Source of the DNA: Pseudomonas syringae | Lineage (GTDB): Bacteria > Pseudomonadota > Gammaproteobacteria > Pseudomonadales > Pseudomonadaceae | DNA length: 64,000 nucleotides | Reading direction: 5' to 3' | NCBI RefSeq assembly: GCF_001698815.1 | Contig: NZ_LGSI01000051.1 | Location: forward strand, 216,053-280,052 | In this document: positions 25,743 through 34,443 of the stretch, in pieces | How the letters are laid out: each line of letters begins with the position of its first letter | Position numbering within the stretch: position 1 is the stretch's first letter | Notes under the pieces: model-generated | Told to the model about the DNA's origin: nothing | What the model saw: only the letters and a program-made list of their open reading frames with translations | Database searches by the model: none | Program-made: the position numbers and the translations under genes

Positions 25743-26009
25743 TCATTCCAGCAAAATTACCCGCTGCTCAATGGCCTTGATCAAAGCGGCCCTGAGGGAA
25801 TTAACCCCGAATTTACGGCGAATGTTGCACATGTGGAAATTGACCGCTGCTTCCGTCCGATCCTGAATGCGCGAGATCTCCCAGGCGGATTTACCCAGCG
25901 CCGCCCATTGCAGGACTTCCATTTCCTTGGCGGTCAATTGCACGGTCGGCGTGCCCATGTGCCAATGGGCGTTCGCTGCGGGGGCGGTTTTCTGTGCTGA
26001 ATGATTCAT
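25743..26009 (-). CDS. small LuxR-type HTH protein (DNA-binding domain only)
   Basis: An 88-aa protein consisting almost entirely of a LuxR/GerE helix-turn-helix (about residues 22-84): VQLTAKEMEVLQWAALGKSAWEIS then AAVNFHMCNIRRKFGVNSLRAALIKAIE. No autoinducer or receiver domain is present. ATG 26009 is used because GGAG lies 6 bases upstream; ATG 26021 has no ribosome site. The turn between helices (RIQDRTEAAVNFH) departs from the usual GxSxRTVKxH at the glycine and lysine. It is probably a transcription factor or a modulator of another LuxR protein. It lies between a two-component system and kdp. Confidence 0.75.
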   Translation of the reverse strand: MNHSAQKTAPAANAHWHMGTPTVQLTAKEMEVLQWAALGKSAWEISRIQDRTEAAVNFHMCNIRRKFGVNSLRAALIKAIEQRVILLE

Positions 26010-26115
26010 CGTCGACTCCATGTCGTGTGTTACGCCTCGTCACGATAACGCCTTGTGCCGCATCTGGAACCTGTAAGAAGTAACAGGTGGCACGGTGGCA
26101 GCAATCCAGAGATCC

Positions 26116-26203
26116 GTTGGAGCGAGGCTTGCCCGCGAAGAACGATAACGCGGTATATGTGCCACACCGCGGTGACTGATTCGCGGGCAAGCCTCGCTCC
26201 AAC
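26116..26203. repeat. 88-bp REPIN, copy 3 (inverted orientation)
   Basis: Same family and exact 88-bp length as the copies at 8658, 16700 and 55563. The asymmetric interior is reversed (GAAGAACGATAACGCGG reads in the left half). Confidence 0.88.
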
Positions 26204-26226
26204 GGGTTTGCAGCGTTCCACTCCCA

Positions 26227-26280
26227 TTTTTACGCCTTCTTTACGCCGCACCACACCCGTCGATCTCGTTCCTTTACACC
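26227..26280 (+). promoter_or_regulatory. probable KdpE operator of the kdp operon
   Basis: Three direct copies of TTTACRCC at 26229, 26240 and 26273. The first two are 11 bp apart and the third is 33 bp further, so all lie on one helical face. The sequence TTTTTACGCCTTCTTTACGCC (split here as TTTTTACGCC + TTCTTTACGCC) resembles the E. coli KdpE site TTTATACTTTTTTTACACC. It lies 56-107 bp upstream of kdpF, which is right for a PhoB/OmpR-family activator. Confidence 0.6.
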
Positions 26281-26335
26281 CTCTCTCCCGACAATGGCTC
26301 ACACGCGGCAATCGCCGCAGCGACGGAGTATTTCG

Positions 26336-26425
26336 ATGAGCGTTCTGGATGGGGTGTCCCTGCTATTGGCGGCAGGGCTGTTCATTTACTTGCTGGTTGC
26401 GCTGCTACGCGCAGGCCGGACTTAG
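26336..26425 (+). CDS. kdpF: K+-transporting ATPase subunit KdpF
   Basis: A 29-residue single-helix peptide (MSVLDGVSLLLAAGLFIYLL then VALLRAGRT), the typical length of KdpF, the small hydrophobic subunit that stabilises the KdpFABC complex. It starts at ATG 26336 and stops 8 bp before kdpA, whose ribosome site TAGGAG begins with the kdpF stop codon. It is too short for ordinary gene callers. Confidence 0.93.
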   Translation: MSVLDGVSLLLAAGLFIYLLVALLRAGRT

Positions 26426-26433
26426 GAGCAGCC

Positions 26434-28128
26434 ATGCACAGTTATGACTATCTATTGATCCTGGCTTTCCTGGCGCTGGTGCTGTTGCCCGCGCCGCTGC
26501 TGGGGCGTTTCTATTATCGGGTCGTTGAAGGCGAGCGGACCTGGCTGACGCCGGTGCTGCGTCCAGTGGAAAACATCTGCTATCGCCTGTCGGGCATTGA
26601 TCCGAAGATCGAGCAGAACTGGAAAACCTATCTGCTCGCGCTGCTGGCCTTCAACCTGGCCGGTTTCGTCCTGTTGTTTGCTATGTTGCTCGGGCAGGGC
26701 GCGCTGCCACTCAACCCGCAACAGTTGCCGGGCATGGAATGGTCGCTGGCGTTCAACACAGCGATGAGTTTCGTCACCAACACCAACTGGCAGAGCTACA
26801 GCGGTGAAGCGTCGTTGAGCTACTTGAGCCAGATGGTCGGCCTGACCGTGCAGAACTTCGTCAGTGCCGCGACGGGCATCGCCGTATTGCTCGCGTTTTG
26901 TCGTGGTATCAGTCGTCGCTCGACGCAAAACCTCGGCAACTTCTGGGCGGACATGACCCGTGTCACGCTCTACGGGCTGTTGCCGCTGTGCATCGTGTTC
27001 GCGCTGTTTCTGGTCTGGCAGGGTGTGCCACAGAGCTTCGCCCATTACATTGATGCCGTGACCCTGCAAGGCGCCGATCAAAGTCTGCCCATGGGCCCGG
27101 CTGCCAGCCAGATTGCGATCAAGCAATTGGGCACTAATGGCGGCGGCTTCTTCGGCGTCAACTCGGCGCATCCGTTCGAGAACCCGACGGCGTGGAGCAA
27201 CCTGTTCGAATTGGTGTCGATCCTGTTGATTCCGGCGGCGCTGGTATTCACCTTTGGCCATTACGTGAAAGACCTGCGGCAGAGTCGGGCAATCGTCGCC
27301 TGCATGCTGGTCTTGCTGTTGATCGGCGGCGGCGTATCGCTGTGGGCCGAATATCAGCCAAACCCGACGCTGAACATCGCCAGCGTGGAGCAGACCGCGC
27401 CGCTTGAAGGCAAGGAAAGTCGCTTCGGCACCACTGCGACTGTGCTCTGGGCGACGGCTACCACGGCGGCTTCCAACGGCTCGGTGAACGCCATGCACGA
27501 CAGCCTTAACCCGCTGACCGGCATGGTCGCCCTGGCCAACATGATGGTCGGCGAAGTGATCTTCGGCGGCGTCGGCGTGGGCCTCAACGGCATGCTGCTC
27601 AACGTGTTGATCGCGGTATTTCTGGCGGGCCTGATGATCGGCCGCACCCCGGAATATCTCGGCAAAAAGTTGCAGGCCCCTGAGGTCAAGCTGCTGGTCG
27701 CTACGCTGCTGGTCATGCCGGTGGGCGTGCTGGTACTCGGCGCAGTGGCGGCCAGTCTGCCCGGGCCGCTGGCGTCGGTGAGCAATCCCGGCCCGCACGG
27801 TTTCAGCCAACTGTTGTACGCCTACACCTCGGCCACCGCCAACAACGGCTCGGCGTTCGGTGGTTTCAGCGCCAACACCGTGTTCCATAACCTGATGCTC
27901 AGCCTGGCGATGTTTATCGGCCGCTTCGGTTACATCCTGCCGGTCATGGCCCTGGCCGGGAGCCTTGCGATGAAAAAAACCGCGCCGCTGGGCCTGAACA
28001 GCTTCCCGACCCACGGCCCGCTGTTTGTCACTTTGCTGACCGTGACCATTTTGCTGGTGGGCGGCTTGACCTTCCTGCCGACCCTGGCACTGGGGCCGAT
28101 TGCCGAACACTTGAGCCTGGGCTTCTGA
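26434..28128 (+). CDS. kdpA: K+-transporting ATPase, potassium-binding subunit KdpA
   Basis: Channel-like subunit (564 aa, normal length) that selects K+ and passes it to KdpB. It is highly hydrophobic with about ten membrane helices. Selectivity-loop motifs typical of the superfamily are visible: FNTAMSFVTNTNWQSY, QLGTNGGGFFGVNSAHPFENPT and YAYTSATANNGSAFGGFSAN. It has a TAGGAG ribosome site overlapping the kdpF stop and lies 10 bp before kdpB. Confidence 0.97.
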   Translation: MHSYDYLLILAFLALVLLPAPLLGRFYYRVVEGERTWLTPVLRPVENICYRLSGIDPKIEQNWKTYLLALLAFNLAGFVLLFAMLLGQGALPLNPQQLPGMEWSLAFNTAMSFVTNTNWQSYSGEASLSYLSQMVGLTVQNFVSAATGIAVLLAFCRGISRRSTQNLGNFWADMTRVTLYGLLPLCIVFALFLVWQGVPQSFAHYIDAVTLQGADQSLPMGPAASQIAIKQLGTNGGGFFGVNSAHPFENPTAWSNLFELVSILLIPAALVFTFGHYVKDLRQSRAIVACMLVLLLIGGGVSLWAEYQPNPTLNIASVEQTAPLEGKESRFGTTATVLWATATTAASNGSVNAMHDSLNPLTGMVALANMMVGEVIFGGVGVGLNGMLLNVLIAVFLAGLMIGRTPEYLGKKLQAPEVKLLVATLLVMPVGVLVLGAVAASLPGPLASVSNPGPHGFSQLLYAYTSATANNGSAFGGFSANTVFHNLMLSLAMFIGRFGYILPVMALAGSLAMKKTAPLGLNSFPTHGPLFVTLLTVTILLVGGLTFLPTLALGPIAEHLSLGF

Positions 28129-28138
28129 GGAACCGATC

Positions 28139-30205
28139 ATGACAATGCACATTCCTGCTGCAAAACCGGTCGGATCATCCATGCCGACCGAACCGGGCAA
28201 AACCCGCTTCTCCGCCCTCTGGCGTCCGGCGCTGATTCAGGCCTTTGTCAAACTCGATCCACGCCAGCTGGTCCGCTCGCCGGTGATGCTGGTGGTGGAG
28301 CTCACCGCGATCCTGACCACGATTCTGTGCGTCATCCCCGATCCGGCGGTGCCGACTTCGGTGGCGGTGCAAATCGCCCTGTGGTTGTGGTTCACCGTGT
28401 TGTTTGCCAACTTCGCCGAAGCCCTGGCCGAAGGTCGCGGCAAGGCCCGCGCCGACAGCCTCAAGGCTGGCAGCGAAGGGCTCAAGGCGCGGCGGCGTGA
28501 CGAGGCGGGCGCGTTCAGCATGGTCAATGCCAGCGCCTTGCGCAAAGGCGACGTGGTACGGGTCGAAGCCGGGGAAATGATTCCCGGTGACGGCGAGGTG
28601 ATCGAAGGCATCGCCGCCGTCAACGAGGCGGCGATTACCGGGGAATCCGCGCCAGTGATTCGCGAGTCCGGCGGCGATCGTTCAGCGGTCACCGGCAACA
28701 CGCGGCTGGTCTCGGACTGGCTGCTGGTGCGGATCAGCGCCAATCCCGGCGAATCGACCCTGGACCGGATGATCGCGCTGGTCGAAGGCGCCAAACGCCA
28801 GAAGACGCCCAACGAAGTAGCGCTGGATATCCTGCTGATCGGCCTGACGCTGATCTTCCTGCTGGTGGTGGTGACCTTGCAGCCGTTCGCCCACTTCGCC
28901 GGTGGCAGCCTGCCGCTGGTGTTTCTGGTGGCGCTGCTGGTCACACTGATCCCGACCACCATTGGCGGCTTGCTCTCGGCCATCGGTATTGCCGGTATGG
29001 ATCGGCTGGTGCGCCTCAATGTCATCGCCAAATCCGGGCGCGCCGTGGAAGCGGCGGGTGACGTGCATGTGCTGTTGCTGGACAAGACCGGCACCATTAC
29101 CTTCGGTAACCGTCGTTGCACCGCGCTGTACGTCGCGCCGGGCGTTTCGCCCAAAGAGCTCGGCGAGGGCGCGCTGCTGGCTTCATTGGCTGACGATACG
29201 GCGGAAGGCAAATCCATCGTCGAATACCTGCGCAACCTGCACCCGATGCTGGAGCCGCAGCCCACCGAACTGACGGCCGTGCCGTTCAGCGCCGAGACGC
29301 GCTTGTCCGGCGTGGACTTTCAAGCGCGCGTGTATCGCAAGGGCGCGGTGGATTCGCTGCTGGCCTTCGTCGGCATGCAGCGCAGTGATCTGCCGCAAGC
29401 CTTGGCGCGGGAAATAGACAAGATCGCCAAGACCGGTGGCACGCCGTTGCTGGTCTGCGTCGATAAAAAGCTGCTGGGGGCGATTCACCTCAAGGACGTG
29501 GTCAAGCCGGGCATTCGTGAACGCTTTGCCGAACTGCGCAAGCTGGGCATTCGCACCGTGATGGTCACCGGCGACAACCCGCTGACCGCGGCGGCGATTG
29601 CGGCGGAGGCGGGCGTCGATGACGTGCTGGCCGAAGCCACGCCGGAGAAGAAACTCGAACGTATTCGCATGGAGCAGAACGACGGCCGTCTGGTGGCGAT
29701 GTGCGGCGATGGTGCCAACGATGCGCCAGCCCTGGCTCAGGCCGACGTGGGCATGGCGATGAACGATGGCACCCAAGCGGCACGGGAAGCGGCGAACATG
29801 GTCGATTTGGACAGCGACCCTACCAAACTGCTGGATGTGGTGCAGATCGGTAAGGAATTGCTGGTAACCCGTGGCGCGCTGACAACGTTCTCCATCGCCA
29901 ACGACATTGCCAAGTATTTCGCTATCCTGCCGGCGCTGTTCGCCTCGATTTACCCGCAGCTGGGCGTGCTGAACATCATGCAACTGGCCAGCCCGCAAAG
30001 CGCGATTCTGTCGGCCATCGTCTTCAACGCCTTGATCATCGTCGTGCTCATCCCCCTGGCCCTGCGCGGTGTGCGCGTGCAAGCCGCCAGCGCCGCGCAA
30101 TTGCTGCGCCGTAACTTGCTGATCTACGGGCTGGGCGGGATCGTCGTGCCGTTTGTGGGGATCAAGGCGATCGACATGGTGTTGGTGGGGTTGGGCCTGG
30201 TTTGA
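28139..30205 (+). CDS. kdpB: K+-transporting P-type ATPase, catalytic subunit KdpB
   Basis: P-type ATPase subunit of 688 aa. The phosphorylated aspartate is Asp315 in LLLDKTGTITFGNRR, the actuator motif is AITGESAPVIRESGGD, the hinge is MCGDGANDAPALAQADVG, and MVTGDNPLTAAAIAAEAGVDD precedes it. About seven membrane helices flank the cytoplasmic domains. An alternative start is ATG 28145. It is followed by a 154-bp gap containing a REPIN before kdpC, whereas kdpB and kdpC usually abut. Confidence 0.97.
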   Translation: MTMHIPAAKPVGSSMPTEPGKTRFSALWRPALIQAFVKLDPRQLVRSPVMLVVELTAILTTILCVIPDPAVPTSVAVQIALWLWFTVLFANFAEALAEGRGKARADSLKAGSEGLKARRRDEAGAFSMVNASALRKGDVVRVEAGEMIPGDGEVIEGIAAVNEAAITGESAPVIRESGGDRSAVTGNTRLVSDWLLVRISANPGESTLDRMIALVEGAKRQKTPNEVALDILLIGLTLIFLLVVVTLQPFAHFAGGSLPLVFLVALLVTLIPTTIGGLLSAIGIAGMDRLVRLNVIAKSGRAVEAAGDVHVLLLDKTGTITFGNRRCTALYVAPGVSPKELGEGALLASLADDTAEGKSIVEYLRNLHPMLEPQPTELTAVPFSAETRLSGVDFQARVYRKGAVDSLLAFVGMQRSDLPQALAREIDKIAKTGGTPLLVCVDKKLLGAIHLKDVVKPGIRERFAELRKLGIRTVMVTGDNPLTAAAIAAEAGVDDVLAEATPEKKLERIRMEQNDGRLVAMCGDGANDAPALAQADVGMAMNDGTQAAREAANMVDLDSDPTKLLDVVQIGKELLVTRGALTTFSIANDIAKYFAILPALFASIYPQLGVLNIMQLASPQSAILSAIVFNALIIVVLIPLALRGVRVQAASAAQLLRRNLLIYGLGGIVVPFVGIKAIDMVLVGLGLV

Positions 30206-30212
30206 CGGGCCT

Positions 30213-30302
30213 GTGGGAGGGAACTCATTCCCGAAGACGGTTTGTCAGCCAATAGATATGTGGTGGATGTACTGGCTTTTTCGCGAATAAATTCGCTCCC
30301 AC
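30213..30302. repeat. 90-bp REP pair inside the kdp operon
   Basis: Left arm GTGGGAGGGAACTCATTCCC and right arm CGCGAATAAATTCGCTCCCAC form an inverted but unequal pair (two REP variants). It begins 8 bases after the kdpB stop and ends 57 bases before kdpC. Confidence 0.75.
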
Positions 30303-30359
30303 AAGGGCGCGTTTTTCCAGTCAGGTAAATGTTTCGTTTTCCATTTGAGGATTTTCATC

Positions 30360-30932
30360 ATGTCCACATTCTTCCGCCCCGCCCTGAGCCTGCTCGTCTT
30401 GATGACGCTCATCACTGGCGCAGCCTATCCGCTGGTGGTTACCGGGATTGCCCAGGTGGCGTTTCCGGCCCAGGCCAATGGCAGCCTGATTTATGACGCG
30501 ACCGGCAAAGTGCGCGGTTCGCAACTGATCGCTCAGTCGTTTACTGGCGATGAATGGTTCCATTCACGCCCTTCGGCCGGGGCATTTGCCACGGTCGCCA
30601 GTGGTGCGAGTAACCTGTCGCCGAGCAATCCGGCGCTGGCCGCCCGAATCACTGACGATGTCGGCAAGGAAGCGGTGCCAGGCCAAGGCCCGGTGCCATT
30701 GGCCTTGCTGACCACGTCCGGCAGCGGCCTTGATCCGCATCTGCCGCCCTCGGCCGTGGCTTATCAGGCGGCGCGAGTCGCCGCTGCCCGGCAGTTGCCG
30801 CTGGATAAAGTGCAGGGGTTGATCGAAGCCAGCACCTATCGGCCGCTGATCGGCCCGCCGGTGGTCAACGTATTGACCTTGAATCAGGCGTTGAATGAGT
30901 TACCGTCTGCGCAACGTAATGCCCAGCTTTGA
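30360..30932 (+). CDS. kdpC: K+-transporting ATPase subunit KdpC
   Basis: A 190-aa subunit with one N-terminal membrane helix (LSLLVLMTLITGAAYPLVVTG) and a periplasmic domain that assists K+ binding. Family motifs are GSQLIAQSF, WFHSRPSA, GSGLDPHLPPSAVAYQAARVA and RPLIGPPVVNVLTLNQAL. ATG 30360 is used, with GAGG 9 bases upstream; an in-frame TTG at 30345 overlaps that site and is rejected. kdpD starts 16 bp downstream. Confidence 0.95.
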   Translation: MSTFFRPALSLLVLMTLITGAAYPLVVTGIAQVAFPAQANGSLIYDATGKVRGSQLIAQSFTGDEWFHSRPSAGAFATVASGASNLSPSNPALAARITDDVGKEAVPGQGPVPLALLTTSGSGLDPHLPPSAVAYQAARVAAARQLPLDKVQGLIEASTYRPLIGPPVVNVLTLNQALNELPSAQRNAQL

Positions 30933-30948
30933 GTGAGCAACCGCAACC

Positions 30949-33651
30949 ATGAGTGATTCCGGCCGTGCCGACGCGTTATTAGCCGATATGCCCAAGGACG
31001 GGCGTGGTCGACTTAAAGTATTTCTGGGCGCCGCGCCGGGAGTGGGCAAGACCTACGCGATGCTCCAGGCCGCCCATACCCAGTTGCGTCAAGGCGTGTC
31101 AGTGTTGGCCGGCGTCGTGGAAACCCACGGCCGCGCCGAAACCGAAGCCTTGCTCGGCGGGCTGCCGCAACAACCGCCGCTGCGCTCGCAATACCGGGGC
31201 GTAACCCTGGAGGAAATGGACCTCGACGGTGTGCTCGCGCTCAAGCCCAAACTGGTGCTGGTCGACGAACTGGCTCACAGCAACGCCCCCGGCAGTCGTC
31301 ACACCAAACGCTGGCAGGACATTCAGGAACTGCTCGCCGCGGGCATCGACGTCTACACCACGGTCAACGTCCAGCATCTGGAAAGTCTCAATGATCAGGT
31401 GCGCGGCATCACTGGCGTGCAGGTTCGGGAAACCCTGCCGGATTGGGTCTTGCAGGAAGCCTACGAACTGGTGCTGATCGATCTGCCGCCCCGTGAGTTG
31501 CTGGAGCGGCTGCGCGACGGCAAGGTGTACGTACCGGAACAGGCGCGGGCCGCCATCGACGCGTTTTTCACCCAGACCAACCTCACGGCGCTGCGCGAAC
31601 TGGCGATGCAGACTGCCGCCGCGCAAGTCGACGACGACCTTACCCAGGGCTATCGGCAACTGGGCCGGGACGCGCCGCCAGTGCGTGGCCGTCTGCTGGT
31701 GGGGATTGACGGCGATATGCATGCCGAACGTCTGGTGCGCCACGCCAGCCGAGTGGCGCAACGGCGGCATCTGCCCTGGAGTCTGGTGCATGTGGATAAC
31801 GGCCGGGCTTTCGACGAACAGACCCGCACACGCTTGCAAAACGCGCAGCAACTGGCCGAGCGCCTGGGTGGCGAAGTGGTGCTGCTGCGCGCGGGGGAAG
31901 TCGCGAAAACCTTGATTCAACATGCCGCCGAGCGCCGCGCCAGTCTGGTGCTGGTCGGTCAGTCGCGGCCTCGCTTGCGTCGGCGATTATTCGGTGGCGG
32001 CGTTGCGGCGCGGCTGCTGCGTGAAGCGCACGGGCTGGAAGTCAGCGTGCTCGACAGCGAACCATTGGCCGATCAACCGCGCATCCGCTCGCCAGGCAGA
32101 ATCCTCTGGTTCGATTACGGCTTGGCATTACTCGCCACGCTGTTGGCCAGTGCGCTGGCCTGGGCGGTGTCTGGCGTGCTGGCGTTGCCGAATATTTCGC
32201 TGGTGTTTCTCGCTGCGGTTTTGCTGGTGGCGGTGCGCAGCAGCGTCGGGCCGGCGTTGGCCTGCGCGGCTTTGTCGTTTCTGGCCTATGACTTTTTATT
32301 CATTCCGCCGAATTTTTCCCTGAGCATTCAGCGCGAAGAAGACGTGCTGACCTTGCTGTTCTTCCTGTTGATGTCGGCCCTGACCGGCAATCTCGCGGCG
32401 CGTCAGCGTCGGCAGTTGCAGGCCCTGCGCGACACGCAGGAGGAAACCAGCGAACTGCTGGATCTGTCGCGCAAACTGACAGCGGCCACTGATCGGCAAG
32501 CGGTACTCAGTGCGGCGGGCCAGCACCTGAATGGTTGGCGCGAGTTGGAGGTGTGCCTGATCGAGCGCGACGGCGAAGGTGGCTGGAAAGTGGCGAGCGG
32601 CACTCAAGTGCAATTGTCTGAACCGGAGCGGGCGGCGGCGGACTGGGCCTGGCAGCACGACCAAGCGGCTGGCCACGGCACGGGCACTTTGCCGTCAAGT
32701 CGCTGGTGGTGGTGGCCTTTATCAGGGGAGCAAGGGCCGCTGGCGTTGCTCGGCGTTTGCCCTCGCGAAGGGCAGCCGTTCAGCGCCCAGCGTCGTCGTT
32801 TGCTGACCGCCCTCAGTCAGCCCCTGGCCCAGGCGTTGGCCCGGGCACAACTTGCCGAGGATTTGGAAGCCGCGCGTCTGCATGGCGAAACCGAACAATT
32901 GCGCAGCGCCTTGCTGGCCTCGGTGTCCCATGACCTGCGCACACCCCTCACTGCCATGCGCGGCAGCATCGACAGTCTGTTGTCGCTGGGCGAGGCCATT
33001 CCTCTGGAGGATCGTCGCGAATTGCTGGAAGGTACCCGGGACGAAGCCGAGCGTCTGGATCGCTACATCCAGAATCTGCTGGACATGACCCGGCTCGGCC
33101 ACGGCGCGTTGAAACTGGCGCGGGATTGGGTATCGGCTGGCGATATTGTCGGCAGTGCGCTGAATCGGCTGCGCGTGGTGCTGGCATCGCTGCAAGTCGG
33201 CGTCCAGGTGCCCGCCGAACTGCCGTTGCTCTACGTGCATGCGGCCTTGATCGAACAGGCGCTGGTCAATGTGCTGGAAAACGCCGCGCGCTTTTCGCCG
33301 GTCAATGGCCGCTTGCAGCTGGAGGCCGGTGCCACCGACAGCGAACTGTTTTTTTCGGTCAGCGATGAAGGACCGGGGATTCCCGAAGACGAGCGGGCGA
33401 AGATCTTCGACATGTTCTACACCGCTGCCCGTGGTGATCGCGGCGGGCAGGGCACCGGCCTGGGGTTGGCAATCTGTCAGGGCATGGTCGGCGCCCATGG
33501 CGGGCGGATCAGTGTCGGACCGGGCATCGAAGGGCAGGGCACCTGCATCACGTTGCATTTGCCGTTGCAGACGCAACCGGAAGCGGAAATAGAATCGCCG
33601 TCTGATAGTCTTGGCGTCATTCCGTCCACTGCACAGCCAAGGCACTCATGA
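30949..33651 (+). CDS. kdpD: osmosensitive K+ channel histidine kinase KdpD
   Basis: A 900-aa sensor kinase/phosphatase. The N-terminal KdpD domain has Walker A-like GAAPGVGKTYAM near residues 27-38 and VDELAHSNAPGSRHTKRWQD. A USP-like domain covers about 245-365. Four membrane helices lie at about 390-485, followed by a GAF-like region. HisKA has His661 in SVSHDLRTPLTAMRG. The HATPase has NVLENAARFSP, DEGPGIP and GTGLGLAI. It controls kdpFABC in response to K+ limitation and osmotic signals. It overlaps kdpE by ATGA. Confidence 0.96.
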   Translation: MSDSGRADALLADMPKDGRGRLKVFLGAAPGVGKTYAMLQAAHTQLRQGVSVLAGVVETHGRAETEALLGGLPQQPPLRSQYRGVTLEEMDLDGVLALKPKLVLVDELAHSNAPGSRHTKRWQDIQELLAAGIDVYTTVNVQHLESLNDQVRGITGVQVRETLPDWVLQEAYELVLIDLPPRELLERLRDGKVYVPEQARAAIDAFFTQTNLTALRELAMQTAAAQVDDDLTQGYRQLGRDAPPVRGRLLVGIDGDMHAERLVRHASRVAQRRHLPWSLVHVDNGRAFDEQTRTRLQNAQQLAERLGGEVVLLRAGEVAKTLIQHAAERRASLVLVGQSRPRLRRRLFGGGVAARLLREAHGLEVSVLDSEPLADQPRIRSPGRILWFDYGLALLATLLASALAWAVSGVLALPNISLVFLAAVLLVAVRSSVGPALACAALSFLAYDFLFIPPNFSLSIQREEDVLTLLFFLLMSALTGNLAARQRRQLQALRDTQEETSELLDLSRKLTAATDRQAVLSAAGQHLNGWRELEVCLIERDGEGGWKVASGTQVQLSEPERAAADWAWQHDQAAGHGTGTLPSSRWWWWPLSGEQGPLALLGVCPREGQPFSAQRRRLLTALSQPLAQALARAQLAEDLEAARLHGETEQLRSALLASVSHDLRTPLTAMRGSIDSLLSLGEAIPLEDRRELLEGTRDEAERLDRYIQNLLDMTRLGHGALKLARDWVSAGDIVGSALNRLRVVLASLQVGVQVPAELPLLYVHAALIEQALVNVLENAARFSPVNGRLQLEAGATDSELFFSVSDEGPGIPEDERAKIFDMFYTAARGDRGGQGTGLGLAICQGMVGAHGGRISVGPGIEGQGTCITLHLPLQTQPEAEIESPSDSLGVIPSTAQPRHS

Positions 33652-34349
33652 GTCAGACCGCAACCATTCTGGTAATTGACGACGAGCCGCAGATCCGCAA
33701 ATTCCTGCGGATCAGCCTCGCGTCACAGGGTTACAAAGTCATCGAGGCCGGGACCGGCACCGAAGGTTTGAGCCAGGCGGCCTTGAACAAACCGGATTTG
33801 CTGGTGCTGGATCTCGGTTTGCCAGACATGGATGGCCAGCAGGTCCTGCGCGAGTTTCGCGAGTGGTCCGGTGTGCCGGTGCTGGTGCTCTCGGTGCGCG
33901 CCAGCGAAGCACAGAAAGTCGAGGCGCTGGATGGCGGCGCCAATGATTACGTGACCAAGCCCTTCGGCATTCAGGAGTTTCTCGCCCGCATTCGCGCCTT
34001 GCTGCGCCAGGCTCCCAGCGGCGAGCCACAGAGCGCCGCGTTGCAGTTCGGGCCATTGACCGTGGATCTGGCCTATCGCCGGGTGTTGCTGGACGGCGTC
34101 GAGGTGGGACTGACGCGCAAGGAATACGCCGTGCTGGCGCAACTGGCGCGGTATCCGGGCCGGGTCATCACTCAGCAGCAATTGCTCAAGGATATCTGGG
34201 GCCCGACCCATACCGAAGACACTCACTACCTGCGCATCGTCGTCGGCCACCTGCGGCAGAAACTCGCCGACGACCCGACCGCGCCGAGGTTTATCATCAC
34301 CGAGGCGGGGGTTGGGTATCGGTTGCGTATGCCAGGATGTATTGCGTAG
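33648..34349 (+). CDS. kdpE: response regulator KdpE
   Basis: OmpR-family regulator of 233 aa. The receiver domain has Asp55 in LLVLDLGLPDMDGQQ, LSVRASEAQKVEALDGGANDYVTKPFG (the Lys switch residue) and the DDEPQ acidic pair. The winged helix has LTRKEYAVLAQLARYPGRVITQQQLLKDIWGP and THYLRIVVGHLRQKLADDP. Coupled to kdpD by ATGA. Its TAG stop codon lies within the first bases of a REPIN (GTAGGACCGG), so the element's insertion may have set or preserved the stop. Confidence 0.96.
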   Translation: MSQTATILVIDDEPQIRKFLRISLASQGYKVIEAGTGTEGLSQAALNKPDLLVLDLGLPDMDGQQVLREFREWSGVPVLVLSVRASEAQKVEALDGGANDYVTKPFGIQEFLARIRALLRQAPSGEPQSAALQFGPLTVDLAYRRVLLDGVEVGLTRKEYAVLAQLARYPGRVITQQQLLKDIWGPTHTEDTHYLRIVVGHLRQKLADDPTAPRFIITEAGVGYRLRMPGCIA

Positions 34350-34435
34350 GACCGGCTTCAGCCGGGAGGAGGCCAGTCCATCCGCAGCAGATCCGTCGTC
34401 AGAACCTTCGCTCTCCCGGCTAAAGCCGGTCCTAC
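34346..34435. repeat. 90-bp REPIN of the GTAGGACCGGC type, copy 2
   Basis: Same family and length as 22633-22722. Interior CGCAGCAGATCCGTCGTCAG differs from copy 1 at two positions. It overlaps the kdpE stop codon on the left and reaches to within 8 bp of the patatin stop on the right. Confidence 0.88.
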
Positions 34436-34443
34436 GTCACTCA

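Noticed and set aside
26452..28200. 582-aa minus-strand ORF opposite kdpA
   Set aside because: Gln/His/Arg-rich translation typical of an antisense frame over a membrane-protein gene; kdpA is unambiguous.
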